Shown: positions 1 through 8,959 of the stretch, piece by piece
Layout of the letters: each line of letters starts with the position of its first letter
Position numbering within the stretch: position 1 is the stretch's first letter
Source: Nonlabens ulvanivorans
GTDB taxonomy: Bacteria > Bacteroidota > Bacteroidia > Flavobacteriales > Flavobacteriaceae
Length of the DNA: 64,000 bases
Assembly: GCF_000732625.1 (NCBI RefSeq)
Contig: NZ_JPJI01000032.1
Location: 1,555,180-1,619,179, forward strand
Direction: 5' to 3'
Translations under genes and position numbers: made by a program
The notes under the pieces: generated by a model
What the model was told of the DNA's origin: nothing
The model's input: the letters and a program-made list of their open reading frames with translations, nothing else
Database searches by the model: none

Positions 1-1628
1 GAATTAAATCCACCTTTACCTCTCATATGTTGTTGTTGAGAGCGATCAAAGTTTACAGTTGGATTGAAGTTAATATTTTGATCAATATTATTAGCAAAAG
101 TAGGAGCACTAGATGCAATCTCGCTAGCATCATTACCTATTGCCATGTCATTCCAGTTAGTAAGTAAACTACCATCGGCCTGAGGTATGTCTTGAGATCT
201 TAACCATAAAGTTAAATTATCACTAACATCTGCTGGTCCATCAGTAGCCATAGGTAAGGCTAGAGGAGAACCAGTAATGATAACATTGTCAATTAAAACT
301 CCATCATCACGTTGTCCATTATTATCTGATTCAAATCTTACTCTAAATCTTACTAATGGGTTATTATATAAAGTAGCAGGTAACTCGTGTGATGCTTCTT
401 CAAATCTACTAAGGCTAGAATCTAAGTTAGAATTGTCACCTACCCATGCATGAGCGTTATTTGCAATACCATCAGCATCATTACCATTATACCAATTATC
501 TCCACTACCTACTGCGCCTAGAGTATTCCAAGTAGTACCGCCATTTGCACTATACTCAATGCGCATTCCATCTTCAGTATCTGCAGTATTTGTCCTGAAG
601 TCTATCCAGAACTTTAAATTAGTATATCCTAATGTTGATATCGTAGGACTAGTTAATACAGCCTCAGCATTGTTAGGGTAATTATTAAAATTATCGGTAT
701 ACCAGTAATCTCCTTCACCTTTTTCAAAAGTAGTACCTAGTGTCCAATTGAAAGAACCCGTGTTTGAAGTCCATCCAGCAGCACCATTATCAAAATTTTC
801 ATAATACATGGTGTATTGAGGTGCTACAGATTGAGCGGTGATATTAAAGTTATAGGAAGCCTCATCACTATCATTACTTAATATAGTAACAGTAGCAGTA
901 CTAATACCTGCAGTAGCTCTATTAAAGTTTATCATTATGTCTTGTGTAGCACCACCAGCGATAGTAGCATTAGGTTGGGTCGTAATTGAAAAATCAGCCG
1001 CATTTAAACCGGTAATATCCACTCTAGGTGTTCCTGTAAGGTTTAAATTATTGCTCCCAGAGTTGGTAATCACAAAAACAGAACTTAATGTTCCACTACC
1101 TTCAACGATACCTAGATCAGTACCATCTGTGGTATCTGGTGTTGTATCATTATCTGCTATTAAAACTCCATTACCGTAAATGTCAATTTCTTGAGGTCCC
1201 GATACACAAGCAGATCCACCACCATACACATTAAAATTAGCGGTAGAACTGGCACCACCACCGTGGTTAGTGCTTAATACTACATTACCACCAGAAGTGA
1301 TGGTTACATTTGCACCTGTACCATTCCATTGGTCTCCATATCTGTCATACATTCTGATTCTATAATTATTAGCATCAGTTAAACAACCCATATTCACAGA
1401 TGTATTGTAACTTGTGTTTGCACCAGTGTAACAACTTGCAGGGTTACACAGATCTAATAGAGTAGTACCACTCGGGTCGTATACACGTAAATAATTTTCA
1501 CCAGACCAGGCTGGCCAGTTAACAGTTACTATAACCTCGCTAGTCTGTGCAGCGGATATTAAAGTAATAAAGAATAATAAAGTACTAAGTAATAGATTTT
1601 TACAATTTAGGAAGGTAAAATTTTTCAT
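1..1628 (-). CDS. Large secreted multidomain protein, 5' part only
   Basis: An open frame runs from an ATG at 1628 to the left window edge (about 542 codons, no stop), so the C-terminus is missing. Residues 1-28 are a signal peptide ending near 'LISAAQ'. Next comes a Cys-containing beta domain (about 30-140), then a choice-of-anchor-D/DUF1573-like Ig domain (about 145-275; 'DIYGNG' and 'TDGTDLG' are typical), a jelly-roll region (about 285-470), and the start of a LamG-like domain ('NLTLWLRS'). This architecture is common in Bacteroidota proteins exported by type IX secretion; the C-terminal sorting domain would lie outside the window. Function is probably adhesive or polymer-binding (inference). 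It is divergent from the LacI-type regulator. Confidence 0.8.
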   Translation of the reverse strand, partial: MKNFTFLNCKNLLLSTLLFFITLISAAQTSEVIVTVNWPAWSGENYLRVYDPSGTTLLDLCNPASCYTGANTSYNTSVNMGCLTDANNYRIRMYDRYGDQWNGTGANVTITSGGNVVLSTNHGGGASSTANFNVYGGGSACVSGPQEIDIYGNGVLIADNDTTPDTTDGTDLGIVEGSGTLSSVFVITNSGSNNLNLTGTPRVDITGLNAADFSITTQPNATIAGGATQDIMINFNRATAGISTATVTILSNDSDEASYNFNITAQSVAPQYTMYYENFDNGAAGWTSNTGSFNWTLGTTFEKGEGDYWYTDNFNNYPNNAEAVLTSPTISTLGYTNLKFWIDFRTNTADTEDGMRIEYSANGGTTWNTLGAVGSGDNWYNGNDADGIANNAHAWVGDNSNLDSSLSRFEEASHELPATLYNNPLVRFRVRFESDNNGQRDDGVLIDNVIITGSPLALPMATDGPADVSDNLTLWLRSQDIPQADGSLLTNWNDMAIGNDASEIASSAPTFANNIDQNINFNPTVNFDRSQQQHMRGKGGFN

Positions 1629-1780
1629 AATCGTCTACAATTAATTTTTCGGGTGCGGTAAAATTAACGTAGTATACCGATGTAATTTCGCGTTTTATCT
1701 ATAAAATCGTCAAACAACCCGTTTTAAGTGTATTTCATCGATTTAATTAACAAATGTTTAAAAACGTTAAGTTTTTTTTA

Positions 1781-1796
1781 CGCTTCCGCGAAAGCA
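1781..1796. repeat. Degenerate copy of the iterated palindrome
   Basis: CGCTTCCGCGAAAGCA differs from the core CGCTTTCGCGAAAGCG at two positions. It lies between the secreted protein and the LacI-type regulator, about 55 bp before the regulator's ATG. Confidence 0.6.
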
Positions 1797-1851
1797 TTAA
1801 TTCAAAAAATATTACGATTTAAACTTATCTTTACTTTTTAGAACTACTACA

Positions 1852-2865
1852 ATGAATCAAAAGCCAACGCTAAAAGTACTTGCTGAGAAATTACAACTAT
1901 CTACATCTACAGTGTCCAAAGCTTTGAAGGACAGTGCAGAGATTAGTATAGATACCAAAACACGTGTTAAAGAACTAGCTAAATTAATGGGGTATAGGCC
2001 TAACACGGCAGCTGCGTCTCTAAGAAATAGAGAGACCAGAACAATTGCCGTAGTACTTCCAGAAATAGTGAATGATTTTTTTGGACAAGTATTGATGGGA
2101 ATAGAAGAAGAGGCTTCTCAACACAATTACAAAATTGTAATTTGTATTTCCAATGAATCTTATATAAAGGAAAGGGATTATATAGAAATGTTTTCTAACG
2201 GTGCTGTAGATGGATTTATCATTGCTGCATCAATGGAAACACAAGAGCTTAATCAATATGAGCATTACAATGATATCCTCAACTCCGATTTAAAATTAGT
2301 CATGTTTGATAGAGTTATTGATGATTTAGACTGTGATAAGATAATAGTTGATGATGCAGCTTCTGGATCTAGATTAGTAGACTTTTTAAAGAAAAAAGGA
2401 GATCGTAATTTATGTGTTGCTTCAACTATTAGTAAATTAAGTGTTGGACAACTTAGAGAAAAAGGAATAAGGTTGAAAGTCGATAATTGTCCAGATTTAA
2501 AGCTTGAATATGTATTAGAAGATGAGGATGACATTTTTATGAAGAAAATGGAAGAAACCTTGACCAGTAAAAAAACTGATGCAATCATAGCTTTAGATCA
2601 ACGATCAGGTATTATGGCACTTAATAAAGCAAAGGAATTAGATATTAAAGTTCCAGAACAATTACAGATTATATGCTATTCTAATAGTACAATGGCAAAA
2701 TATTCATATCCTCAATTAACCGTAGTAGATCAACATTCAAAAGAATTAGGTAAAAAAACCTTTACTAGAATTTTAAACTTAATGAAGAATAAAGATGAGG
2801 TACAAGTAACTCGTATTCATACCTTAAAGACTACATTACTAGAAAGAGGAACTACTAGAAAATAA
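1852..2865 (+). CDS. LacI-family transcriptional regulator
   Basis: 337 aa, the usual LacI/GalR length. The N-terminal helix-turn-helix covers about residues 5-50 ('LAEKLQLSTSTVSKALK') and is followed by the hinge ('RPNTAAASLR'). Residues 60-330 form a periplasmic-binding-protein-like effector domain ('IAVVLPEIVNDFFG', 'DGFIIAAS', 'LVMFDRV'). In Bacteroidota such proteins usually control carbohydrate uptake or catabolism, but no sugar genes lie next to it, so its ligand cannot be inferred. The only divergent neighbour is the large secreted protein. I see no convincing LacI-type operator in the intergenic region. A strong terminator follows the stop. Confidence 0.93.
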   Translation: MNQKPTLKVLAEKLQLSTSTVSKALKDSAEISIDTKTRVKELAKLMGYRPNTAAASLRNRETRTIAVVLPEIVNDFFGQVLMGIEEEASQHNYKIVICISNESYIKERDYIEMFSNGAVDGFIIAASMETQELNQYEHYNDILNSDLKLVMFDRVIDDLDCDKIIVDDAASGSRLVDFLKKKGDRNLCVASTISKLSVGQLREKGIRLKVDNCPDLKLEYVLEDEDDIFMKKMEETLTSKKTDAIIALDQRSGIMALNKAKELDIKVPEQLQIICYSNSTMAKYSYPQLTVVDQHSKELGKKTFTRILNLMKNKDEVQVTRIHTLKTTLLERGTTRK

Positions 2866-2867
2866 AA

Positions 2868-2890
2868 AAGTCCTCTTTAAAAGAGGACTT
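2868..2890. terminator. Intrinsic terminator after the LacI-type gene
   Basis: AAGTCCTCTT pairs with AAGAGGACTT (10-bp stem, 3-nt loop). A-rich and T-rich flanks make it potentially bidirectional. It abuts the 3' end of the convergent tRNA gene. Confidence 0.85.
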
Positions 2891-2893
2891 TCG

Positions 2894-2967
<74 letters not shown>

Positions 2968-2995
2968 ATGTTAAGCAAACTTGCCTAAGCGGCTG

Positions 2996-3027
2996 CAAAT
3001 ATATACTTATTTCTTTATTCTAACCAA
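2996..3027 (-). promoter_or_regulatory. Bacteroidota-type promoter for the tRNA
   Basis: On the minus strand, TTG (3027-3025), 21 nt, then TATATTTG (3003-2996) matches TAnnTTTG exactly. Predicted start is about 20 nt before the tRNA. Confidence 0.65.
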
Positions 3028-3110
3028 ATCTAATTCTCTTAATATTTTTCTGAAATTGATTTTTTCTTTTCAGGATTTATCTACTATATTGCCATCAAAG
3101 TAATTATCTC

Positions 3111-3500
3111 ATGCAAGAACCAATCAAATTTAACCTGGAGTTTCCTATTCACGTCTCACCAGCATTATTGTATCAATACATCGCAACACCATCAGGAATG
3201 TCAGAATGGTTTGCAGATAATGTAAATAGTAGAGGTGAGTACTTTAGATTTATCTGGGATGGATCTGAGGAAAAAGCAAAAATTATCAAACGAGTTAGTG
3301 AAGAAAGAGCTCGTTTTCAATGGGATTATGATGAGGATACTAAAAAATATTTTGAAATGAGTATTCAAGTTGATGAGATTACAAAGGATGTTTCTTTAAT
3401 GATTACTGATTTTGGAGATGATGAAGATGAGGTAGATGATCAAAAAATGTTTTGGGAAAATCAAATTGGAGAGTTAAAAAAAGTACTAGGTTCTAGTTAA
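3111..3500 (+). CDS. START-like (SRPBCC fold) domain protein
   Basis: 129 aa, a single small helix-grip domain of the START-like/AHSA1 type common in Bacteroidota. 'SPALLYQYIATPSGMSEWFADNV' corresponds to the first helix and strand, and 'FIWDGSEEKAKI' and 'FQWDYDED' to the sheet. The family binds hydrophobic ligands but the role of this branch is unknown. It is a cytoplasmic, soluble protein with an acidic C-terminal segment (about 103-110). It stands alone and is followed by a terminator. Confidence 0.85.
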   Translation: MQEPIKFNLEFPIHVSPALLYQYIATPSGMSEWFADNVNSRGEYFRFIWDGSEEKAKIIKRVSEERARFQWDYDEDTKKYFEMSIQVDEITKDVSLMITDFGDDEDEVDDQKMFWENQIGELKKVLGSS

Positions 3501-3516
3501 ACCTAATTTCTATACC

Positions 3517-3524
3517 TAATTTTG
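3517..3524 (+). promoter_or_regulatory. Candidate -7 box just before a terminator hairpin
   Basis: TAATTTTG is an exact TAnnTTTG match. It lies directly before the left arm of the hairpin at 3525, so a transcript starting 6-8 nt downstream would lack the left arm. No good -33 TTG is seen. Confidence 0.4.
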
Positions 3525-3551
3525 AGCCCTGAATTAAACAGGGCTTTTTTT
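3525..3551 (+). terminator. Terminator whose U-run touches the next ATG
   Basis: AGCCCTG/CAGGGCT stem, 7-nt loop, then seven T up to position 3551. The ATG of the aminotransferase begins at 3552. Ends the START-like gene. Confidence 0.8.
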
Positions 3552-4388
3552 ATGGTAAATATTGACGGTGAGTTAAAATCTAGTAATTATGCTACCATTG
3601 CATTTAATAATAGAGGAACATTTTATGGAGATGGGATATTTGAAACAATAAGATGTTTCAACGGGAAACCATTACTTTATGAAGCGCATTATTTTAGACT
3701 TATGTCTGGTATGCGTATTTTAAGAATGGATATTCCAGCATCCTTTACACCAGAGTTTATTGAAGATTCAATAGTTGATATATTAAATCAAAATAACTTC
3801 AATACAGGACATGCTAGAGTGAGATTTACGGTATGGCGTAAGTTTGGTGGTCTTTATACACCTTTAGATAATGGTGTACATTACAGCATTCAATCTACAG
3901 AATTAGATGGTATTTATCAAAATAATACAAATCGTATAGCCGAGTTATTTAAAGATCACTACGTTTTATCTGGATTATTAAATACCATTAAATCCACAAA
4001 TAAGATTGTTAATGTTCTTGCTGGTAGGTATGCATTAGATAATGACTACCAAGAAATGTTTCTGGTAAATGAGAAAAAAATGATTACCGAAGGTATTTCT
4101 GGAAATGTCTTTGTTAGAACAGGTAATAAAGTAAAAACTCCACCAGTATTAGACGGTTGTCTTAATGGTTTAATGAGAGAACAAGTCATACAGCAATTGA
4201 AGCGCATGCTCGATTATGATATCATAGAAGAAACATTATCACCATTTGAATTACAACGTGCTGATGAAATTTTCACAACTAATGTCATAAAGGGAATTCA
4301 AAGTGTAAACAAATACAGAAAAAAAGAATTCAATAAAGAATTAGCAACAGAATTATTAGAAATTTTTAATGATAAATTTTTCGATTAG
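3552..4388 (+). CDS. Class IV aminotransferase (aminodeoxychorismate lyase/BCAT-like)
   Basis: 278 aa from the ATG at 3552. An upstream in-frame TTG at 3522 is rejected because it lies within the terminator of the preceding gene. Fold-type IV PLP enzyme: 'GTFYGDGIFETIR' is the typical N-terminal motif, 'STNKIVNVLA' holds the candidate PLP lysine, and 'EMFLVNEKKMITEGISGNVF' and 'TTNVIKGIQSV' are the conserved C-terminal motifs. A separate ilvE is at 37873, so this copy is more likely PabC-like (aminodeoxychorismate to 4-aminobenzoate, folate synthesis) or a D-amino-acid transaminase. Specificity is not certain. It overlaps the convergent yqgE gene by 4 bp. Confidence 0.85.
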   Translation: MVNIDGELKSSNYATIAFNNRGTFYGDGIFETIRCFNGKPLLYEAHYFRLMSGMRILRMDIPASFTPEFIEDSIVDILNQNNFNTGHARVRFTVWRKFGGLYTPLDNGVHYSIQSTELDGIYQNNTNRIAELFKDHYVLSGLLNTIKSTNKIVNVLAGRYALDNDYQEMFLVNEKKMITEGISGNVFVRTGNKVKTPPVLDGCLNGLMREQVIQQLKRMLDYDIIEETLSPFELQRADEIFTTNVIKGIQSVNKYRKKEFNKELATELLEIFNDKFFD

Positions 4389-4945
4389 TTATAAGAAGGG
4401 TTTTCTGGTGCATTAGACCATAACTCATAACTACCGCCTAATTCTAACATTTCCTTCTTCCACAAGCCGTGAATTTCATCAGATAAGATAAGTTCTGACG
4501 AGGTATTAGGTTTGATAACCCAAGAACGCTCATTAATCTCTTGTAACAGTTGATCTTTATGCCATCCAGAATATCCCAAGAAAAATTTAATCTCATCACC
4601 AGTGATCTTATTTTCACTTATAAGATGGTGTACACGTTGAAAATCACCACCCCAATAAATATTATCTGCTATAAGGTGTGAGTTGGGAATCAAGTCTGGG
4701 ATTGAATGTAAGAAATATAAATTATCCATTTCTACAGGACCACCTTGAAAAACAGGAAGTTCTAAGCCTATTTCTGGAACTAAATCATTAAGTGTGAATT
4801 GTAACGGTTTATTAAGAATAAAGCCCACAATTCCATTCTCATCATATTCAGTTAATAGCACTACTGATCTGGAGAAAGATTCATCACCTATAATATTAGG
4901 TTCTGAAACAAGTAAGCTTCCTTTATGTAGTTCTGTTGTTTTCAT
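4385..4945 (-). CDS. YqgE/AlgH family protein
   Basis: 186 aa, the usual family length. Conserved motifs are visible: 'KGSLLVSEPNI' at the start, 'GIVGFILNKPL' near residue 39, 'FQGGPVE' near 65, and 'FLGYSGWHKDQLLQEI' near 123. The family (AlgH in Pseudomonas) is a soluble DUF179 fold whose biochemical role is unsettled; it was once regarded as a transcriptional regulator. The gene is alone, convergent with the aminotransferase. Confidence 0.92.
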   Translation of the reverse strand: MKTTELHKGSLLVSEPNIIGDESFSRSVVLLTEYDENGIVGFILNKPLQFTLNDLVPEIGLELPVFQGGPVEMDNLYFLHSIPDLIPNSHLIADNIYWGGDFQRVHHLISENKITGDEIKFFLGYSGWHKDQLLQEINERSWVIKPNTSSELILSDEIHGLWKKEMLELGGSYELWSNAPENPSYN

Positions 4946-5048
4946 GAATTAATTATTCTTAAACTTAAATAATTATTTTTAAAAACACCCATGCAGTTCA
5001 CGATAATTTTCTATAATTCTATTTCACTGACATTTTAAGACAAAGAAA

Positions 5049-5074
5049 AACCCGATTCTTTTCAGAATCGGGTT
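5049..5074 (-). terminator. Terminator of the HU gene
   Basis: AACCCGATTCT/AGAATCGGGTT, 11-bp stem with 4-nt loop. The minus-strand side continues into a T-rich run. Confidence 0.88.
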
Positions 5075-5096
5075 GATACTTTCAACAAAGTGGTAA

Positions 5097-5369
5097 TTAG
5101 TTTACAGCTTTCTGTAAATCGCTACCTGCTTTGAATTTCACTACTTTTTTAGCAGCGATTTTGATAGTTTTTCCAGTTTGTGGGTTTCTACCTTCACGTG
5201 CAGCTCTTTTAGAAACTGAGAAAGATCCGAATCCTACTAAAGATACTCTATCACCTTTTTTAAGACACTTTTCTACGTTACCTAAGAAAGATTCTAATGC
5301 TTTTTTAGCTGCTGCTTTTGAAATACCAGCATGCTCTGCCATTCCTTCGATTAAATCTGTTTTGTTCAT
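5097..5369 (-). CDS. HU-family DNA-binding protein
   Basis: 90 aa, the full length of an HU/IHF subunit. Shows 'MNKTDLIEGMAEHAGISKAAAK' (helices), 'GDRVSLVGFGSFSV' and the beta-arm motif 'GRNPQTGKTIKI' followed by 'KKVVKFKAGSDLQKAV'. It binds and bends DNA in the nucleoid. It has its own consensus promoter 40 bp upstream and its own terminator, so it is monocistronic. The antisense frame at 5131-5475 is a shadow. Confidence 0.97.
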   Translation of the reverse strand: MNKTDLIEGMAEHAGISKAAAKKALESFLGNVEKCLKKGDRVSLVGFGSFSVSKRAAREGRNPQTGKTIKIAAKKVVKFKAGSDLQKAVN

Positions 5370-5410
5370 AATTGAAATTAAATTAATGTTGGTTAAACTA
5401 AAACGTGGAA

Positions 5411-5440
5411 CAAATTTATACGGATTATGCTACCACACAA
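5411..5440 (-). promoter_or_regulatory. Consensus promoter of the HU gene
   Basis: On the minus strand TTG (5440-5438), 19 nt, TAAATTTG (5418-5411). This is a near-ideal housekeeping promoter of Bacteroidota and the best example in the window. The leader would be about 35 nt. Confidence 0.8.
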
Positions 5441-5516
5441 GGATTAGAGCGATAAATGATAAAATTTGTTTATAAAACTGGACGATTGTTAATAAGTTAA
5501 GACTTTTTAACTGAAT

Positions 5517-6476
5517 TTACAGCAATCCGTTGTGGAATCTAGCGTCAGCGCTAAAGTTATATCCGTTCAATAGACTTTTTACATCCATTCTTTTTTTATT
5601 GGGTAATTGCATTTCATCTATGATTAAAAACCCATCGGTACATGCTACTTTAAAAATATCATCTTCAATAACAATACTTCCAGGATTCATTTTATGCTTT
5701 TCTAATCTTACTGATGTCTGATAAATTTTAACTGTTTCTATATTTTCTTGTATTAAAACAGCTTTTGCAACAGGAAAAGGATATAATCCTCTCACCATAG
5801 CATTTACGGCTTTGGTACTATTGTTCCAGTCTATTGTAGTATTTGCAGCGTTAAGCTTTGGAGCCTCTTTGAGAGTGTCCTTCATAGGCTGTGTTTGCGT
5901 CGTAATCTTGCCAGCTGCAATGTTATTTACGGTGTTAAGCGATAAGATACTTCCCATGTCCATAAGCTTCTTATATAAGGTGCCTACCGTTTCGTTTTCA
6001 TCAATGTCACAACTTTGTTGGTCTATAATAGCTCCAGTATCTATTTTTTCATCAATGAAAAATGTCGTAACACCAGATTGCGATTCTTGATTAATAATAG
6101 CCCAGTTAATAGGTGCAGCACCTCTATATTCGGGTAAAAGGCTAGCATGTAGGTTAAAAGTTCCCATGGCAGGCATGTTCCATACCACCTTAGGAAGCAT
6201 TCTGAAAGCTACAATTACTTGTAAATCTGCATTATAGCTCTTTAATTCTTTTGTAAATTCTGGCGCTTTTAGATTACTAGGTTGTAAAACAGGGATGTTG
6301 TTTTGAATAGCAAACTGTTTTACGTGACTTTCATTTAACTTCCTACCACGTCCTGCAGGTTTATCAACAGCAGTAACAACCGCAACGATTTGATGATGAG
6401 AATTATGTAAAGTCTCTAATACACCTGTAGCAAATTCAGGTGTGCCAAAAAACACAATTTTTAAGGGTTTATCCAT
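5517..6476 (-). CDS. fmt: Methionyl-tRNA formyltransferase
   Basis: 319 aa. Formylates initiator Met-tRNA with 10-formyl-THF. 'IVFFGTPEFATGVLETL' opens the Rossmann-like N-domain; the catalytic region 'FNLHASLLPEYRGAAPINWAI' (near residue 107) holds the Asn, His and SLLP-RGAAP motif, and 'TFFIDEKIDTGAII' follows. From about residue 210 is the C-terminal OB domain ('VRGLYPFPVA'). The start codon overlaps the end of recQ by 8 bp, making it the last gene of the AAA_28-recQ-fmt operon. Confidence 0.97.
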   Translation of the reverse strand: MDKPLKIVFFGTPEFATGVLETLHNSHHQIVAVVTAVDKPAGRGRKLNESHVKQFAIQNNIPVLQPSNLKAPEFTKELKSYNADLQVIVAFRMLPKVVWNMPAMGTFNLHASLLPEYRGAAPINWAIINQESQSGVTTFFIDEKIDTGAIIDQQSCDIDENETVGTLYKKLMDMGSILSLNTVNNIAAGKITTQTQPMKDTLKEAPKLNAANTTIDWNNSTKAVNAMVRGLYPFPVAKAVLIQENIETVKIYQTSVRLEKHKMNPGSIVIEDDIFKVACTDGFLIIDEMQLPNKKRMDVKSLLNGYNFSADARFHNGLL

Positions 6477-8355
6477 TCCAGTGATATTTATGATTGTCCA
6501 GAAGAGAAACTTTTCCTTGCTCTAATAGCAAGCTTATGGTTTCTATTAAATTATTTTTATCTATTTGTGGTAGCAAAGATGCGATATCGCCGCTATTTAA
6601 ATCCTTATTAATTAGCAGATCTTTAATTTTATCTAGTACCAGAATTTGAGGCACTTTACCGATACAAACAGAGCACTTACCACAAGGTTGGGATTTCTCG
6701 CCAAAGTATCTCAGGATAAGAACATTAATACATTTTTGTTTTTGAGTAACTAAGTAGAACATTTGCTCTAGCTTTTGTTTTTTTATTTTATTCTGTTTAG
6801 TAAGTTCTTTAGAAAATCTGTTGATAGTGCGATCGTCATCACGTGGTTCTAAGAAGTTAATTTGGGTATCTGCATCAATAATATTAGCCTCTATCAGTTC
6901 TAGTTCTTCAAGTTTCTGTAGTGTTTCAATCACTTTTTGCTCGCTCGTGTTACTACGTAACGCGATTATTGAGGTGTTGATTTCTAAGTCTTGATAAGTA
7001 CTGCTACCGTATGTCCTCAAAATAGCTTGAACAATGGCATTCATATCTTTTTGATTTCCTAGAAAATCAATGATATTTTTCCCGCTTTCGCGAAAGCGTA
7101 TATTAGACCTTCTATGGTAACTTTGTGATAAACTAATCACACTAAAACGGTCTAACGTCAGAAGTGCATTATAACACATCATTCCATTAATAGAGTAGGT
7201 GGTTGCAAAGTCTGAGAAGCTTAATTGATGAGTCGTATTTTCCCCTTCATGCATCGCAATACGCAGGTAATTATTGAGTTTGCGATAAACAAATTTGATA
7301 TTTTCTACAGTAGGTAGAGATTTGATGAATTGATTTTGAGCGTGATTAATATCATTAATATTATAAAAAAACTGTGCTATACTTTCTTTACCATCGCGTC
7401 CTGCACGACCAGTTTCTTGATAATAACTTTCTATACTGTCTGGTAGTTGTAGATGAGTGACTGTACGCACATCTGGTTTATCTATTCCCATCCCAAAAGC
7501 GTTAGTCGCAACTATGACTTGGGTTTCATTCTTCATCCATCGTTGGGCGGTATCGACTTTCACCTTATTGGGCAATCCTCCATGAAAAAAACCAGAAGAA
7601 ATACCATTTGTGGTAAGTAATCTAGAGTAGGTAATGGCATTTTTTCTACTACGTACATAAGTAACCGAACTACCTACATACTTTTTGTAAAAATTGATGT
7701 AAGAGTCGTTTTTATCTGTAGTATTTGTTATTTGATAAGATATATTGGGCCTCAAATAACTGTTTTTAAATACTTGAGCACTTTTTAATTCTAGGTTATC
7801 GATAATATCGAGTTGCACCGATTCTGTAGCCGTTGCTGTAACTGCTATTATAGGGATTTCTTTATGAATAGTGCGTAATAAGTTAATGTCTCTGTAGGCA
7901 GGTCTGAAGTCATGACCCCATTGACTTACACAGTGAGCTTCATCTACTGCGATTAAAGAAACTCGCATTTTAGATATACGTTCTTGCACGAGACTTTGTT
8001 GCAATCGTTCTGGACTTAAATATAGAAATTGATATTGTCCATAAATACAATTATCTAGAATATCATCGAGGTCTTTATAACTTATGCCACCAGTGATACC
8101 AGTAGCTTTTATTCCTTTTTGTTTAAGGGCATTTACCTGATCTTTAATTAATGCTACTAATGGAGAAATTACAATACAAATTCCTGTGCGTACTAATCCT
8201 GAAATTTGATAACATAGAGATTTTCCACCACCAGTAGGTAAGAGAGCCATGACATCATAACCTTCAATAACGGCATTTATAATCTCTTCTTGCTGTGGCC
8301 TAAATTGATCAAAACCAAAGGTGTTTTTTAATATGTTCTTTGCTTCTAGATTCAA
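6469..8355 (-). CDS. recQ: ATP-dependent DNA helicase RecQ
   Basis: 628 aa. Superfamily 2 helicase acting in recombination and fork repair. Motif 0 is 'FGFDQFRPQQEEII', Walker A 'LLPTGGGKSLCYQ' (near 40), DEAH box 'IAVDEAHCVSQWGHDFRP', motif VI 'QETGRAGRDG'. A zinc-type cluster 'QPCGKCSVC' lies far downstream near residue 573, unlike classical RecQ, where the cysteines follow the helicase core; no clear HRDC domain is seen. The iterated palindrome at 7083-7098 encodes the segment RFRES between the core and the C-terminal part. Translationally coupled to both neighbours (4- and 8-bp overlaps). Confidence 0.95.
   Translation of the reverse strand: MNLEAKNILKNTFGFDQFRPQQEEIINAVIEGYDVMALLPTGGGKSLCYQISGLVRTGICIVISPLVALIKDQVNALKQKGIKATGITGGISYKDLDDILDNCIYGQYQFLYLSPERLQQSLVQERISKMRVSLIAVDEAHCVSQWGHDFRPAYRDINLLRTIHKEIPIIAVTATATESVQLDIIDNLELKSAQVFKNSYLRPNISYQITNTTDKNDSYINFYKKYVGSSVTYVRSRKNAITYSRLLTTNGISSGFFHGGLPNKVKVDTAQRWMKNETQVIVATNAFGMGIDKPDVRTVTHLQLPDSIESYYQETGRAGRDGKESIAQFFYNINDINHAQNQFIKSLPTVENIKFVYRKLNNYLRIAMHEGENTTHQLSFSDFATTYSINGMMCYNALLTLDRFSVISLSQSYHRRSNIRFRESGKNIIDFLGNQKDMNAIVQAILRTYGSSTYQDLEINTSIIALRSNTSEQKVIETLQKLEELELIEANIIDADTQINFLEPRDDDRTINRFSKELTKQNKIKKQKLEQMFYLVTQKQKCINVLILRYFGEKSQPCGKCSVCIGKVPQILVLDKIKDLLINKDLNSGDIASLLPQIDKNNLIETISLLLEQGKVSLLDNHKYHWNG
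7083..7098. repeat. Iterated palindrome, inside recQ
   Basis: Exact core CGCTTTCGCGAAAGCG. Read in the recQ frame it gives R-F-R-E-S. Confidence 0.95.
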
Positions 8356-8885
8356 AAGTTAAGTTGATCTTGTATAAATTGAAAACGTTGTTCTATGGTG
8401 CCTTGAGGCACATCGATAGGTTTATAATTAAACTTTTTATAATAATCTACTAAAATATTACTGATTTGTTGTGCTTGCTCAAAGGTCTCATAACGTTCAT
8501 TATCAGATTCATAAATTTCTTTCCATGGCGGTAAATGAAAAACAACATCATACTGATATTCCTTGCAGGCAGTTATGTAATTATCTGGTATAGGATCGCC
8601 AGTAAACACATGATATGCAGGTACATCTGGTATGCCACGGTCATAGTAATTAATTCCTGAAGTTGCATTTTTAAATTGGTTAATTCTGCCAGCCAGTAAA
8701 CTATTACTAAAAGCTAACGGATCAGTTAAAAACAACTGTTCTATTCCTTTTTCTTGAGCTTCTAGAGTTACCTGTCTAGATATTTCGTGATGTACGATGA
8801 TACCTTGGGATTCTATATAGTTCACTAGGGTGGTTTTACCAGATCCTGGTCCACCTATTAGCAATATTCGTTTACAATCTGTCAT
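8352..8885 (-). CDS. AAA_28-type P-loop ATPase/kinase
   Basis: 177 aa. Walker A 'GGPGSGKTTLVNYI' at residues 11-24, followed by 'EISRQVTLEAQ' and 'YDRGIPDVPAY', the signature of the AAA_28 group of small P-loop proteins (shikimate/nucleotide-kinase-like fold). Substrate unknown. 'YDVVFHLPPWKEIYESDNERYE' resembles the lid region of kinases. First gene of an operon with recQ and fmt (4-bp overlap with recQ); the grouping hints at nucleic-acid or nucleotide metabolism but proves nothing. Confidence 0.85.
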   Translation of the reverse strand: MTDCKRILLIGGPGSGKTTLVNYIESQGIIVHHEISRQVTLEAQEKGIEQLFLTDPLAFSNSLLAGRINQFKNATSGINYYDRGIPDVPAYHVFTGDPIPDNYITACKEYQYDVVFHLPPWKEIYESDNERYETFEQAQQISNILVDYYKKFNYKPIDVPQGTIEQRFQFIQDQLNF

Positions 8886-8937
8886 AACAGGTACAAAATA
8901 ACTAAATTCAATTTTAGTGCAGCATTATATGTTGACT

Positions 8938-8945
8938 TATATTTG
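8938..8945 (+). promoter_or_regulatory. -7 box for the DUF493 gene
   Basis: TATATTTG, exact TAnnTTTG, 18 nt before the ATG at 8960. The -33 region is T-rich without a clear TTG. Confidence 0.5.
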
Positions 8946-8959
8946 TAGATATTTATATT

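Noticed and set aside
937-1179. Plus-strand open frame, 80 aa
   Set aside because: It is the complement of the large secreted protein, whose minus-strand frame is continuous with a signal peptide and recognisable domains.
1629-1851. LacI-type operator upstream of the regulator
   Set aside because: I looked for a central-CG inverted repeat and found only the degenerate iterated palindrome and partial A/T-rich symmetry.
5131-5475. Plus-strand open frame opposite the HU gene
   Set aside because: Shadow of HU on the other strand; it has no domain and runs over the HU promoter.
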